Below are positions 1-6,528 of a stretch of 64,000 nt of DNA, in pieces (position 1 is the first letter of the stretch; the number at the start of each line of letters is the position of its first letter). Made by a program: the position numbers and the translations under genes. Source of the DNA: Deinococcus grandis (GTDB taxonomy: Bacteria > Deinococcota > Deinococci > Deinococcales > Deinococcaceae); assembly GCF_001485435.1 (NCBI RefSeq), contig NZ_BCMS01000003.1, positions 1-64,000 on the forward strand, written 5' to 3'. The notes below the pieces were generated by a model. That model searched no databases, was not told the DNA's origin, and was given only the letters and a program-made list of their open reading frames with translations.

Positions 1-93
1 CGCCAGGTCGTCAGCCGGGCGCTGGAGGTCCGGCCGCGCGGGGGGAGCTGCCCCGGCCGCCTTCCGCTGAAGCTGGTGGACACGCTCGGTCAT
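1..93 (-). CDS. Unknown protein, N-terminal fragment cut by the window edge
   Basis: An open frame of 31 codons starts at an ATG whose first base is 93 and runs off the left edge without a stop. The start (MTERVHQLQRKAAG) is charged and then Ala/Pro-rich. On the minus strand a hexamer TAGCGT lies seven bases before the ATG, which fits a leaderless Deinococcus start. Too little is visible to name a family. Confidence 0.4.
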   Translation of the reverse strand, partial: MTERVHQLQRKAAGAAPPARPDLQRPADDLA

Positions 94-199
94 GACGGGC
101 ACGCTAGCGCACAACTGACCGCGAGGTGAACTCATCTGCCGTCTATTGGCGTCGGTCTTGCTTCGGTGTCACGGGCTGCGTGGTATGCATGCAGCGATC

Positions 200-487
200 T
201 CAGAGGTCGAGCGAGACGTACCCCGGACCATGCCGGGCCGTCACCGCGTCGTGGAGTTCGGGCATCTCCTCCGGCCGGAGGGCCATGAGCGTCCGGCCCT
301 GCGCATCGAACGCGGCGAGCGTGACGTCGAGCACCGGACGGCGGTGGCGGCCGTGAGTGGTCAGCCGCTCGTGCCGCACGACTCGCGTCGCGGTGGGGTA
401 CATGCGGCGCACGGCCGGGTAGAGGGACTCGTGCAGGGTGCCTTGCCGTGTCCGGGGCTTCCGTTTCGTGCGTGGTGTGGGGGCCAT
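200..487 (-). CDS. Small basic protein of unknown function
   Basis: A 95-residue protein starting MAPTPRTKRKPRTRQ. The first 15 residues are very basic, which could contact nucleic acid; the rest is a mixed alpha/beta sequence ending YVSLDL. I do not recognise the family. The start is chosen because its ATG overlaps the TGA of the ParB-like gene by one base (TGATG), so translation is probably coupled. It is the last gene of the left minus-strand array. A longer upstream reading exists but would lie inside the ParB-like gene. Confidence 0.65.
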   Translation of the reverse strand: MAPTPRTKRKPRTRQGTLHESLYPAVRRMYPTATRVVRHERLTTHGRHRRPVLDVTLAAFDAQGRTLMALRPEEMPELHDAVTARHGPGYVSLDL

Positions 488-1308
488 CAGTGCACCACGG
501 CGCGGTGGACGTGCGCCGCCTGCACGGGGGTCACGGGCGGCACCGACCCGGTGAGGACCTGCGTCAGGGCCTGCACGCTCACGCCCCGCCGTTCGCACAG
601 CGCCCGGACTTCCTCGGCGAGGATCGTCTCTGGGGGCAGCAGCGTGGGTGGGGGTGGTGCCGCGGCCATGAGGCGAGCCCCGAGGCTGCTGGCACGGGCC
701 ACGGTGACCACCTTCAGCTGCGCAGCCGTGAACGGCTTGCCCGCCTGGGCCGCCTCCCGGATCTCCCGCACGGCCCGCTCGGCGTGCACGCCCCGGAGTT
801 TCGCGGCGCGCTCGGCGACACTCAGGCTCAGGGTGCGCGTCCCGATCAGGTCCAGGACGTCGCCCGGCAGACTGAGCAGGGACAGGCGGGCGCGGATGAC
901 TTGCACGGGAACGCCGGTGTTCGCGGCGATGCCCGCCTCAGTCAGGGTCTGCGTGAGCGTGCCGTACAGGCGGGCTTCCTCCACGGGGTTGGCACTGCGG
1001 TTGTGCACTCCGGCGACCACCAGGGCCCACTGCGCCTCGGTCAGTCCGGCGTACACGTCCGCCTGCACGTGCGTCCAGCCGATCGACCGGGCGGCCGCGA
1101 CGCGGCGATTCCCATCCCGGATGCGGTACTCGCCGCTGGGCAGGGATTCCAGCACGATGGGTTGGAGTTGCCCGGTGCAGCGCAGCGCGCCCTTGAGGTG
1201 GTTGCTGGCGCCGTGCGTGTCCTCGGTGAGGTCGTCGAGGGGCACGGCGGTACTGAAGGGCGTGGGCACGGTCACGTTGAGCAGGGGTGGGGGGGCATCG
1301 GTCGGCAT
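487..1308 (-). CDS. ParB/Spo0J-like nuclease-fold DNA-binding protein
   Basis: A 273-residue protein with a ParB N-terminal-type core. At about residues 40-70 it reads GQLQPIVLE, then GEYRIRDGNRRVAAA, the usual signature of this domain (box I plus GxRR). A helical middle part follows (NPVEEARLYGTL, then an HTH-like stretch around residues 120-160). In the family such proteins bind centromere-like sites in plasmid partition or act as regulators. No ParA ATPase is visible nearby, so a partition role is uncertain. The ATG at 1308 has no Shine-Dalgarno (SD) sequence but has the array hairpin 11 bases upstream. Confidence 0.75.
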   Translation of the reverse strand: MPTDAPPPLLNVTVPTPFSTAVPLDDLTEDTHGASNHLKGALRCTGQLQPIVLESLPSGEYRIRDGNRRVAAARSIGWTHVQADVYAGLTEAQWALVVAGVHNRSANPVEEARLYGTLTQTLTEAGIAANTGVPVQVIRARLSLLSLPGDVLDLIGTRTLSLSVAERAAKLRGVHAERAVREIREAAQAGKPFTAAQLKVVTVARASSLGARLMAAAPPPPTLLPPETILAEEVRALCERRGVSVQALTQVLTGSVPPVTPVQAAHVHRAVVH

Positions 1309-1319
1309 ACGAATGTCAT

Positions 1320-1341
1320 GGCCCCCGGGTGTCCGGGGGCC
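1320..1341 (-). promoter_or_regulatory. Array hairpin before the ParB-like gene
   Basis: GGCCCCCGG, GTGT, CCGGGGGCC: a perfect nine-pair stem. Exactly 11 bases separate it from the ATG at 1308, with no SD sequence between. Confidence 0.75.
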
Positions 1342-1402
1342 ACCACTGCCGGAAGAGGTGGACCGCGCACCGTGCGTGGCCCGGCGTGAGCGGGAGCGGG
1401 TA

Positions 1403-1440
1403 TCTCGCACTGGGCGTCCGGCGTGCGCCACCCCGGTCTG
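1403..1440. repeat. Intergenic repeat, copy 1
   Basis: CTCGCACTGGGCGT, then CGGCGTGCGCCACCCCGGTC. It is nearly identical to 3049-3088, and both lie just after the stop of an array gene or just above an array hairpin. The function is unknown. Confidence 0.6.
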
Positions 1441-2121
1441 TTATTCCTGTGCGACGAAGACCGGGAGGCCGCTCTGTCCCGCCCGCTTCTCCCGGTCGGC
1501 CTGGACGGTGGGGTCGGGGTGCTGGATGACGGTGAGGGCCGTGATGGGCACGACCATGAACACGCCGAGCGCGTAGTCCGGGGCAGGGGAGAGGGGTGCC
1601 TTGACGGGGTAGGTGCCGTCCGCCAGTCGGCGCTGGCCGGGCCCGGCGTTCGGCGCGACGTGCCAGCCCAGACCGATGCAGCCCTCCTGCGCCGTGTGCC
1701 CCTTCCCGCATGGGCAGGCGAAGCCGTCGGGGGTGGCCAGCGTGCTCGCGTTCGTGACGACGGCCCGGGGGTGCAGGAGGTACAGGCAACTCTGGGCGGT
1801 GAGATCCCCCAGGGGCGCGGTGCGACTGACCTTTCGACTGACGCCTTTGCGGCGCGCTTCCTCGATGAAGTCCGCCATCTCCGGGTAGGAGTCCGCACCC
1901 ACCCAGTCCAGGACATGCGTGACACCGTGCTCGTCCGTGAAGGTGCTGATACCGATGGCACTGACGCCCATCTCAACCGGGTCGACCTCAAGGGGCAGGT
2001 CCATCAGGCGGTCCTCGATGGGCGAGCCGCCCTTCATCAGGCCGCACTCCAGGTACAGTTCCCCGGCGGTGCGTCCACTGCCGCACAGTCGGCGACCTCC
2101 AGCTGCTTGAATGCCGTTCAT
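1441..2121 (-). CDS. Unknown protein with Cys-rich N-terminus and CPCG motif
   Basis: A 226-residue protein. The N-terminus has two cysteines in RRLCGSGRTAGELYLECGL, and a second pair lies in FACPCGKGHTAQEGC around residue 135, suggesting one or two metal-binding knuckles. The part between has mixed alpha/beta character (VSAIGISTFTDEHGVTHVLDWVG). The C-terminal half has a hydrophobic stretch, YALGVFMVVPITALTV. I do not recognise the family. The start at 2121 carries the array hairpin (2133-2152) and no SD sequence. A longer frame upstream is ignored because it crosses that hairpin. Confidence 0.65.
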   Translation of the reverse strand: MNGIQAAGGRRLCGSGRTAGELYLECGLMKGGSPIEDRLMDLPLEVDPVEMGVSAIGISTFTDEHGVTHVLDWVGADSYPEMADFIEEARRKGVSRKVSRTAPLGDLTAQSCLYLLHPRAVVTNASTLATPDGFACPCGKGHTAQEGCIGLGWHVAPNAGPGQRRLADGTYPVKAPLSPAPDYALGVFMVVPITALTVIQHPDPTVQADREKRAGQSGLPVFVAQE

Positions 2122-2132
2122 GCGGGCGAGGT

Positions 2133-2152
2133 GGCCCCCGGGGTCGGGGGCC
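2133..2152 (-). promoter_or_regulatory. Array hairpin before the 1441-2121 gene
   Basis: GGCCCCCG and CGGGGGCC with a four-base loop, 11 bases from the ATG at 2121. It begins six bases after the preceding gene's stop. Confidence 0.75.
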
Positions 2153-2158
2153 AGGGCT

Positions 2159-2482
2159 TCAGTCGTCCGTTTCGGGGATCGCCTGCCAGTCGTACGCGTG
2201 GCGAGGGTACGTGTCCAGGTGGGCGATGGCCGCCGCGAGAAACGCACCTCGGCAGTCGAGGGGAACGCACGTCCGGAACTCGAAGTGGAAACCCTGGAAG
2301 GTGATGGTGCCCTCTGGCGTGGCGTCGATGCTGAGGCGTGGCCAGACACCCTGCGCCGTGGCATCTCGTGGGTGCATCTCGGTCCACATCAGGCCGAACT
2401 GCTCGGCCAGCGCCTCTATCGCGTCGTCATAACTCTCGCGCAGGCGGTCCAGCTGCGCACTCAGTGTTTCGTCCCCGGTCAT
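2159..2482 (-). CDS. Small acidic protein of unknown function
   Basis: A 107-residue protein beginning MTGDETLSAQLDRLRESYDDAIEALAEQFG-, an amphipathic helical start. A beta-rich part follows (GTITFQGFHFEFRTCVPL) and an acidic tail ends IPETDD. No family is recognised. It sits in the left array. Its ATG at 2482 lacks an SD sequence and has the array hairpin at 2494-2513. Its stop lies six bases from the hairpin of the next gene, so the genes are closely packed. Confidence 0.65.
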   Translation of the reverse strand: MTGDETLSAQLDRLRESYDDAIEALAEQFGLMWTEMHPRDATAQGVWPRLSIDATPEGTITFQGFHFEFRTCVPLDCRGAFLAAAIAHLDTYPRHAYDWQAIPETDD

Positions 2483-2493
2483 GCAGACGAGGT

Positions 2494-2513
2494 GGCCCCC
2501 GAGGGAGGGGGCC
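2494..2513 (-). promoter_or_regulatory. Array hairpin before the 2159-2482 gene
   Basis: GGCCCCC and GGGGGCC with a six-base loop, 11 bases from the ATG at 2482. Confidence 0.7.
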
Positions 2514-2550
2514 AGCACTCCAAGGGCAGGCTGCCGAATCACCCAGCGCG

Positions 2551-2703
2551 TCACGAGGGTCGTGCCACGAGCCGGATGGTCTGGTCGGTAGGGCGACCCA
2601 GCAGCTCGCCGTGCATCCAGATCCAACGCACCTCGCCCGGGCTCCCCGCGTCCGCTTCGAGCAGAGCCCGGATGTCTGAGGGGAAGGTCCGGCGCGTCAG
2701 CAG
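2551..2703 (-). CDS. Possible very small protein with non-standard start, or frameshifted remnant
   Basis: A 50-codon frame with protein-like composition (LTRRTFPSDIRALLEADAG, then EVRWIWMHGELLGR) ends at a TGA at 2551. It overlaps the end of the 2697-2999 gene, whose stop TGA lies within CTGCTGACG. Upstream in this frame, back to the preceding stop, there is no ATG, GTG or TTG. The start would have to be a CTG near 2700-2703 coupled to the upstream stop; otherwise the frame is a remnant separated by a frameshift. The coordinates assume the CTG. Confidence 0.35.
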   Translation of the reverse strand: MLTRRTFPSDIRALLEADAGSPGEVRWIWMHGELLGRPTDQTIRLVARPS

Positions 2704-2999
2704 TTCACTGGACGTGCCCCGAGAGGGAGGTGGACGTGCAGAAGGGGGGAGAGGAGCTGGGCGCGCCCGAACGATGCGTGCCGCTCACCCCGGACGTCCC
2801 ACGCCTGAGTGGGGGTGAGCACGAAGGGTGTGCTGCCTTCCGCCCGTTCGAATTGGCCGAGGTCCCAGGCACTCGTCCCGGCATACCCAGCAGCGCGGGC
2901 GGCTTGCAAGGCGGTCGTGACACTGGGGGCGTAGACCGCGCATTGCCAGGTGTTCGGGCCATCGGGACCATCGGCGACGAGATCGAATCGGCTGAGCAT
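2697..2999 (-). CDS. Small unknown protein of the left array
   Basis: A 100-residue protein starting MLSRFDLVADGPDGPNTWQ. It has a plausible small alpha/beta fold (VYAPSVTTALQAARAAGYAG, then FVLTPTQAWDVRGE) and ends ARPVNC. No family is recognised. The ATG at 2999 has no SD sequence and the array hairpin at 3011-3028, whose stem is GGCCTGCG with CGCAGGCC. Its end overlaps the possible tiny gene at 2551-2703. Confidence 0.6.
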   Translation of the reverse strand: MLSRFDLVADGPDGPNTWQCAVYAPSVTTALQAARAAGYAGTSAWDLGQFERAEGSTPFVLTPTQAWDVRGERHASFGRAQLLSPLLHVHLPLGARPVNC

Positions 3000-3010
3000 G
3001 GGAGGGACGT

Positions 3011-3028
3011 GGCCTGCGGGCGCAGGCC
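3011..3028 (-). promoter_or_regulatory. Array hairpin before the 2697-2999 gene
   Basis: GGCCTGCG and CGCAGGCC, nearly loopless as DNA, 11 bases from the ATG at 2999. The T/A change in the stem is compensated on the other arm. Confidence 0.75.
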
Positions 3029-3302
3029 AGGACTGGAGCGGTGAGCGGGGGTCTCGCACTGGGCGTTCGGCGTGCGCCACCCCGGTCCCTTCCCCTTCCG
3101 CGTGATGGAGGAGTGGGGCGATCCAGAGGGTTTACGACTGTCGGTGGTGGATTGCCGCCTTCGCGCGCAGGCCGCTTGCGGACTGCGTGCAGCCACCCCC
3201 TGGCGCGTTCCGGGTCTGGCGTTGCCGGGCTGCGGTGGGCGCGCCGTGCGCCCGCCGCCGTCCCCGCCCATGCCCCGCCGAACACTGGAGTACTGGTGCA
3301 GC
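3029..3302. other. Gap between array genes with a copy of a 35-40 base repeat
   Basis: About 270 bases lie between the hairpin at 3011-3028 and the stop of the gene ending at 3303. The part at about 3049-3088 is nearly identical to 1403-1440: CTCGCACTGGGCGT, then CGGCGTGCGCCACCCCGGTC. I see no convincing gene in the rest, which is GC-rich and non-coding in character. Confidence 0.5.
3049..3088. repeat. Intergenic repeat, copy 2
   Basis: Second copy of the repeat at 1403-1440, differing at about one position over roughly 35 bases. It lies upstream (minus strand) of the hairpin at 3011-3028. Confidence 0.6.
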
Positions 3303-3731
3303 TCAGGGTTCGCCGGTCAAGTACGCACTGAGCGGGGTGAGCAGCGCGCCGCGGATGGGAGCGATCACGTCCTCCCAGTCGCGGGGCGTGGCGGCCGCCT
3401 GCAGCTGGTCGGTGAGGTCGTCGGCGGCCTGATCGGTTGGGGTGACGATGGTCACGCCGAGCACCTCGTACCCGCGTGGGGCTTGGTCGTGCAGGTGGAT
3501 GATCCACACGGCCCAGCCCTTCTGGGCGGCGCGGCGGACATCGGCGGTGAACAGGCGGGCGGGGGCGCGGATGACCTGCCGGTCCTCGCGGGTCAGCAGG
3601 GCGAGGTCGAGGAAGCCGTTGCCGTCGGCGCGACCGAGGCGGTGCCCGTTGGGGGTGCAGTACTCGGCCGCTTCGAAGGCCGTTACCTCGAACGTGTCTT
3701 CAGGGGCGAGGGTCAGGGTGTACGGGTCCAT
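3303..3731 (-). CDS. Unknown protein of the left array
   Basis: A 142-residue protein starting MDPYTLTLAPEDTFEV. It looks like an alpha/beta domain: FLDLALLTREDRQVIRAPAR is followed by WAVWIIHLHDQAPRG and a helical C-terminus with several tryptophan and aspartate residues. I do not recognise the family. The ATG at 3731 has no SD sequence. The array hairpin at 3743-3763 has one weak pair. The stop of the next upstream gene is only a few bases beyond the hairpin. Confidence 0.6.
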   Translation of the reverse strand: MDPYTLTLAPEDTFEVTAFEAAEYCTPNGHRLGRADGNGFLDLALLTREDRQVIRAPARLFTADVRRAAQKGWAVWIIHLHDQAPRGYEVLGVTIVTPTDQAADDLTDQLQAAATPRDWEDVIAPIRGALLTPLSAYLTGEP

Positions 3732-3742
3732 GCCCGGCGCGT

Positions 3743-3763
3743 GGCTCCGGCCGTGCCGGGGCC
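3743..3763 (-). promoter_or_regulatory. Array hairpin before the 3303-3731 gene
   Basis: GGCTCCGGC and GCCGGGGCC with a three-base loop, 11 bases from the ATG at 3731. One pair is a mismatch on the transcribed RNA. Confidence 0.65.
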
Positions 3764-3771
3764 AGATCTGT

Positions 3772-4206
3772 TCAGGCGGGGCGGGGGAGCGTCTGCGCGT
3801 AGCCGAGGATGGCCGCGCGGATGTGCTCAGCGTGGCAGGGTCTGGGTGTGCACCAGCACTGGAGGTGCACGGGTCCCTGCGTGGCGAGGGCGGCGAGTCG
3901 CAGCACGGCACGGCGTTGTGGGGTATCCGTCCGGCACTGCTCCCGCAGGACGTGCAGGTACAGCGCGGCTGCCTCTCCCTGCTCGAAGCCGAGGCGGTGC
4001 AGCGCCCGCTGTGCCTGCTCGCGTTCGGTGCCCGTGAGGTGCGCCGCGTGGATCAGGTGACTCGTCCACGCGGCGGCCTCACTCGTCCAGCGGCTCCGTC
4101 CGATGACGGGCAGGGGGTTGCCGAGGACGCTGCCCCGGCCTCGTCCGACGTACTCCGTGTGTCCAGTGTCGTGGGAATCGCCGAGGCGGCCGACGGTGAT
4201 GATCAT
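3772..4206 (-). CDS. DUF4326-family protein
   Basis: A 144-residue protein with the hallmarks of DUF4326: YVGRGRGSVLGNP near residue 20 and CWCTPRPCHAEHIRAAI near the C-terminus, with a helical middle. The family is common in phages and plasmids; its biochemical role is unknown. The CWC and PCH residues look like metal ligands or a redox pair, which is inference. The ATG at 4206 lacks an SD sequence and has the array hairpin at 4218-4237 (GGCCCCAC with GTGGGGCC). Confidence 0.75.
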   Translation of the reverse strand: MIITVGRLGDSHDTGHTEYVGRGRGSVLGNPLPVIGRSRWTSEAAAWTSHLIHAAHLTGTEREQAQRALHRLGFEQGEAAALYLHVLREQCRTDTPQRRAVLRLAALATQGPVHLQCWCTPRPCHAEHIRAAILGYAQTLPRPA

Positions 4207-4217
4207 GACGCCAGTCT

Positions 4218-4237
4218 GGCCCCACGCGGGTGGGGCC
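4218..4237 (-). promoter_or_regulatory. Array hairpin before the DUF4326 gene
   Basis: GGCCCCAC and GTGGGGCC with a four-base loop, 11 bases from the ATG at 4206. The A/T pair is compensated. Confidence 0.75.
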
Positions 4238-4246
4238 AGGGCTGGT

Positions 4247-4939
4247 TCAGACGTACGGGGCGCGGCCGTGCGGCCAACCCTCACCCGTCTCCAGGGTGAG
4301 GGCCTGCGAGAGCAGGAGCACGGTACGGGTGGCCGCGTGTCCCGGGTCATACCAGCAGCCGTATGGGTACGGGTGATCGTGCCCGGTCGCGTCGAGCGCC
4401 GCGCGGGAGACGTAGAAGGCGAGCGTCTCCGGGTCAGTAATGCTGGGCGTGACGTTCAGGGTCCGCCAATCGAGCAGGCGTGCCTGCTTCTCGTTACTGC
4501 CCGGCCCGACCGGAACAGGGGCAGGGAGCAGGGTGTGCAGGAGGGGATTCCAGGTGTTCACGGTGGCGAACAGGACGCCGCTCGTGGGTTCGAACAGGTG
4601 GCCGCTGGCGAGGACCGTGTCATCCCGAGCACGCAGGGAGATCTCGTGTCCACCGTGCACGCAGAGGAACCAGTCACCGCTCGCGGCGGGAGACTGTTGG
4701 AGGAAACGCGTGGCGAGTGGGGGGCCGAGCAGAGGGGCAAGGCAGCGGTCCAGTTCCTCCGGGAGGAGGGCAGCCGCGTCCACGGTGACCCGGTCACCCT
4801 GGAGGGTGCCAAGGACGCGACCCGTCTCCGCGTCGAGGATCTGCCACGCGTCCTCCATGGCCCGGAGGGCGGCTTTCGCAGTGAGGCCGAGCAGGGTGAG
4901 GCAGGTCGTGGCGTGCAGGATGAGGTTGGGTGGGCTCAT
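4247..4939 (-). CDS. Unknown protein of the left array
   Basis: A 230-residue protein starting MSPPNLILHATTCLTLLGLTAKAALRAMEDAW. The hydrophobic start could be a weak membrane or signal segment. The rest is an acidic alpha/beta sequence with GDWFLCVHGGHEISLRARDD and GCWYDPGHAATRTVLLLSQAL. No family is recognised. The ATG at 4939 has the array hairpin 11 bases upstream (4951-4969). Confidence 0.6.
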   Translation of the reverse strand: MSPPNLILHATTCLTLLGLTAKAALRAMEDAWQILDAETGRVLGTLQGDRVTVDAAALLPEELDRCLAPLLGPPLATRFLQQSPAASGDWFLCVHGGHEISLRARDDTVLASGHLFEPTSGVLFATVNTWNPLLHTLLPAPVPVGPGSNEKQARLLDWRTLNVTPSITDPETLAFYVSRAALDATGHDHPYPYGCWYDPGHAATRTVLLLSQALTLETGEGWPHGRAPYV

Positions 4940-4950
4940 ACGCGCGGCCT

Positions 4951-4969
4951 GGCCCGCGGTGCGCGGGCC
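4951..4969 (-). promoter_or_regulatory. Array hairpin before the 4247-4939 gene
   Basis: GGCCCGCG, GTG, CGCGGGCC, 11 bases from the ATG at 4939. Confidence 0.75.
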
Positions 4970-5023
4970 ACGACTGGCGGAGCAGGAATCAAGGGAGGGA
5001 GACGCGTGGCCCCCCCTCACCGG

Positions 5024-5167
5024 TCACGTCCGGCGTAACTGATTCAGGCGCGTGTTGGCGTGCTGCTCGTCCATCCACGTGGCGCGCCGACCGTCGGGGT
5101 GACGGCCGGTGGCCATGAGGCGCAGCAGGGCCTGCACCTCCTGCTCGCGGGCATCAGTCCGCGGCAT
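5024..5167 (-). CDS. 47-residue basic helical protein
   Basis: A short gene coding MPRTDAREQEVQALLRLMAT and a basic tail ending NQLRRT. Its ATG (5165-5167) lies inside the last codons of the SSB-like gene, whose TGA is at 5154, so it starts 14 bases before the upstream stop. That overlap suggests translational coupling. Like the other coupled genes of the array it has no hairpin. The product looks like a single charged helical hairpin; the function is unknown. Confidence 0.55.
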   Translation of the reverse strand: MPRTDAREQEVQALLRLMATGRHPDGRRATWMDEQHANTRLNQLRRT

Positions 5168-5765
5168 TGGCCACCACCTGGGCGTTCAGGGTGACGACTT
5201 CCATCACGTCGAACGCACGTGCACCGACCGCCGTGTCTACCCGGTCGCGGCGGAGGATGCAGGTGAGGGTGAGTTCCGCCGCGGCGCGTCGGGCGCCCAG
5301 GGTGGGGGCGAGGGCGCGCCAGGCTTCGCAGTTGAAGTAATGCGTGTGCCCCTTCCGGTCACGCACGCCCACGCGCGCTTCAGTGACGCCGATGGGTTTA
5401 CGCACAGGGTCGCGGGTGAGGAACGCGGCGAAGCGGAACTCGTTCACGGCCTGCAGGAGGAAGGGCGTGGACCCCTTGCGCGTGATCGGCCCGGCGTGGG
5501 GGGTGAGGGTCACGCCGAGCAGACTCACGGCACTGGCTTTCTGCCCGTCGCGGCCCTGGAAGACCTGTTGGGTGGCCATGCAGGTGACGCGCGCGACGCT
5601 GCCCTCAGCGGGCAGGGTGGCCAGTTTGCGGGGGCCGGTGAAGGTCACCGTGTGAATCCAGGTGACGCCCCGGTGCCCGTTGTCGGTGATCCCGGCGAGC
5701 TTCACGGTGGTCTGCGTGTCGGTGGTCGTGGCATTCAGAACGACGCCGGTCAGGGTGCCTTGCAT
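5154..5765 (-). CDS. SSB-like protein with OB-fold character, no acidic tip
   Basis: A 203-residue protein. The C-terminal half (about 108-200) resembles a single-stranded DNA-binding OB fold: VNEFRFAAFLTRDPVRK, then HYFNCEAWRALAPTLG and FDVMEVVTLNAQVV. The N-terminal half (MQGTLTGVVLNATTTDTQ) may be a second, diverged OB fold, as in Deinococcus SSB. Unlike the SSB at 30977-31867 it has no acidic DDLPF-type tip, so it probably does not recruit the usual SSB partners. The ATG at 5765 carries the array hairpin (5777-5795) and no SD sequence. Confidence 0.55.
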   Translation of the reverse strand: MQGTLTGVVLNATTTDTQTTVKLAGITDNGHRGVTWIHTVTFTGPRKLATLPAEGSVARVTCMATQQVFQGRDGQKASAVSLLGVTLTPHAGPITRKGSTPFLLQAVNEFRFAAFLTRDPVRKPIGVTEARVGVRDRKGHTHYFNCEAWRALAPTLGARRAAAELTLTCILRRDRVDTAVGARAFDVMEVVTLNAQVVANAAD

Positions 5766-5776
5766 GACGGCCGCGT

Positions 5777-5795
5777 GGCCCGCGGTGCGCGGGCC
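5777..5795 (-). promoter_or_regulatory. Array hairpin before the SSB-like gene
   Basis: GGCCCGCG, GTG, CGCGGGCC, 11 bases from the ATG at 5765. The flank CCAGGACTG is shared with the copies at 3011 and 6183. Confidence 0.75.
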
Positions 5796-5842
5796 AGGAC
5801 TGGACGGCAGGCGGTCCGGGCAGGGTGAATGCCGGGCCCTGT

Positions 5843-6037
5843 TCAGGTACGGATGATCACGCCCACCGGAGTCACCCGGGGCTCGGCGAGCTGGGCGTGA
5901 TGCAAGGCGTCCTGGGCCAGGGTGCGAGCGGCGAGGCCCGCCCGGTAGTCGTCCGGGCAGGCGAGCGCCGTGCGTTGATGCTCCAGGGCCGCCTGCAGGA
6001 GGGAGCGGGCGAGCTGCTCATGCTCGCGGGGACTCAT
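5843..6037 (-). CDS. Small unknown protein, coupled to the upstream membrane peptide
   Basis: A 64-residue protein, MSPREHEQLARSLLQAALEH and so on, mostly helical and ending PVGVIIRT. The start at 6037 is chosen because its ATG overlaps the TGA of the 45-residue membrane peptide gene as ATGA, a standard coupling. An in-frame ATG at 6052 is possible. The family is unknown. There is no hairpin, as expected for a coupled member of the array. Confidence 0.55.
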   Translation of the reverse strand: MSPREHEQLARSLLQAALEHQRTALACPDDYRAGLAARTLAQDALHHAQLAEPRVTPVGVIIRT

Positions 6038-6171
6038 GGGGTACCGGACCATGCGGGGGTGCTCGCCTGGATGGTCGAGGACACGGTGAGAGACAGGAAG
6101 GCGAAGCCACCTGCCCAGCTGGTGACGATGACGGTGAGGGTGATCGCGCGGAGGTTCAGGCGTCGGTTCAT
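6034..6171 (-). CDS. 45-residue membrane peptide
   Basis: A short gene coding MNRRLNLRAITLTVIVTSW and so on: a basic start followed by one hydrophobic segment (about residues 9-30), typical of a single-span membrane protein. It shares an ATGA overlap with the next gene. The ATG at 6171 lacks an SD sequence and has the array hairpin at 6183-6201. The function is unknown; small hydrophobic plasmid proteins can be toxins, holin-like proteins or exclusion factors, and nothing here decides between them. Confidence 0.5.
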   Translation of the reverse strand: MNRRLNLRAITLTVIVTSWAGGFAFLSLTVSSTIQASTPAWSGTP

Positions 6172-6182
6172 GCAAGCCGCGT

Positions 6183-6201
6183 GGCCCGCGGTGCGCGGGC
6201 C
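6183..6201 (-). promoter_or_regulatory. Array hairpin before the 45-residue membrane peptide gene
   Basis: GGCCCGCG, GTG, CGCGGGCC, 11 bases from the ATG at 6171. Confidence 0.75.
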
Positions 6202-6208
6202 AGGACTG

Positions 6209-6499
6209 TTAGAGGCGGCCGAGGTCGCGGACCTCATTCGGCACCGGACCGAGCGCGATGATGGCTGCCGTCAGCTCCGGCAGGGGGCGACCGGCGAGGC
6301 GGGTCACGTCCGCCGTGAGGTCCGCGATGGAGTACGAGAAGCGGCCGCCCGGGTGGTGGAAGAGGGACTCGAACACCGGGTCCTCCTGCCCTTCCCGGTA
6401 CACGTCCAGGAAGTGGATGTTGAGAGGCGGATCGAAGCCCGCGTCGAACGAGAGGGTGGTGCCGTCGGGCAGTTGAGTGCTGGCGAGGACTTTCGACAT
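6209..6499 (-). CDS. Unknown 96-residue protein, first gene of the left array
   Basis: The protein starts MSKVLASTQLPDGTTLSFDAG and continues as a beta-rich then helical small domain (FLDVYREGQEDPVFESLFHH, then LTADVTRLAGRPLPELTAA). No family is recognised. It is the most upstream gene of the minus-strand array, next to the non-coding repeat region, so the array promoter probably lies just above 6530. The ATG at 6499 has the array hairpin at 6511-6528. Confidence 0.6.
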   Translation of the reverse strand: MSKVLASTQLPDGTTLSFDAGFDPPLNIHFLDVYREGQEDPVFESLFHHPGGRFSYSIADLTADVTRLAGRPLPELTAAIIALGPVPNEVRDLGRL

Positions 6500-6510
6500 G
6501 CGCCCGGCTG

Positions 6511-6528
6511 GGCCCGCGTGAGCGGGCC
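6511..6528 (-). promoter_or_regulatory. Array hairpin before the first array gene
   Basis: GGCCCGC and GCGGGCC with a four-base loop, 11 bases from the ATG at 6499. Confidence 0.7.

Noticed and set aside
146..1576. Long plus-strand open frames opposite the left array and in other GC-rich regions
   Set aside because: They are antisense frames kept open by high GC; the minus-strand frames have coherent domains, hairpins and overlapping starts and stops.
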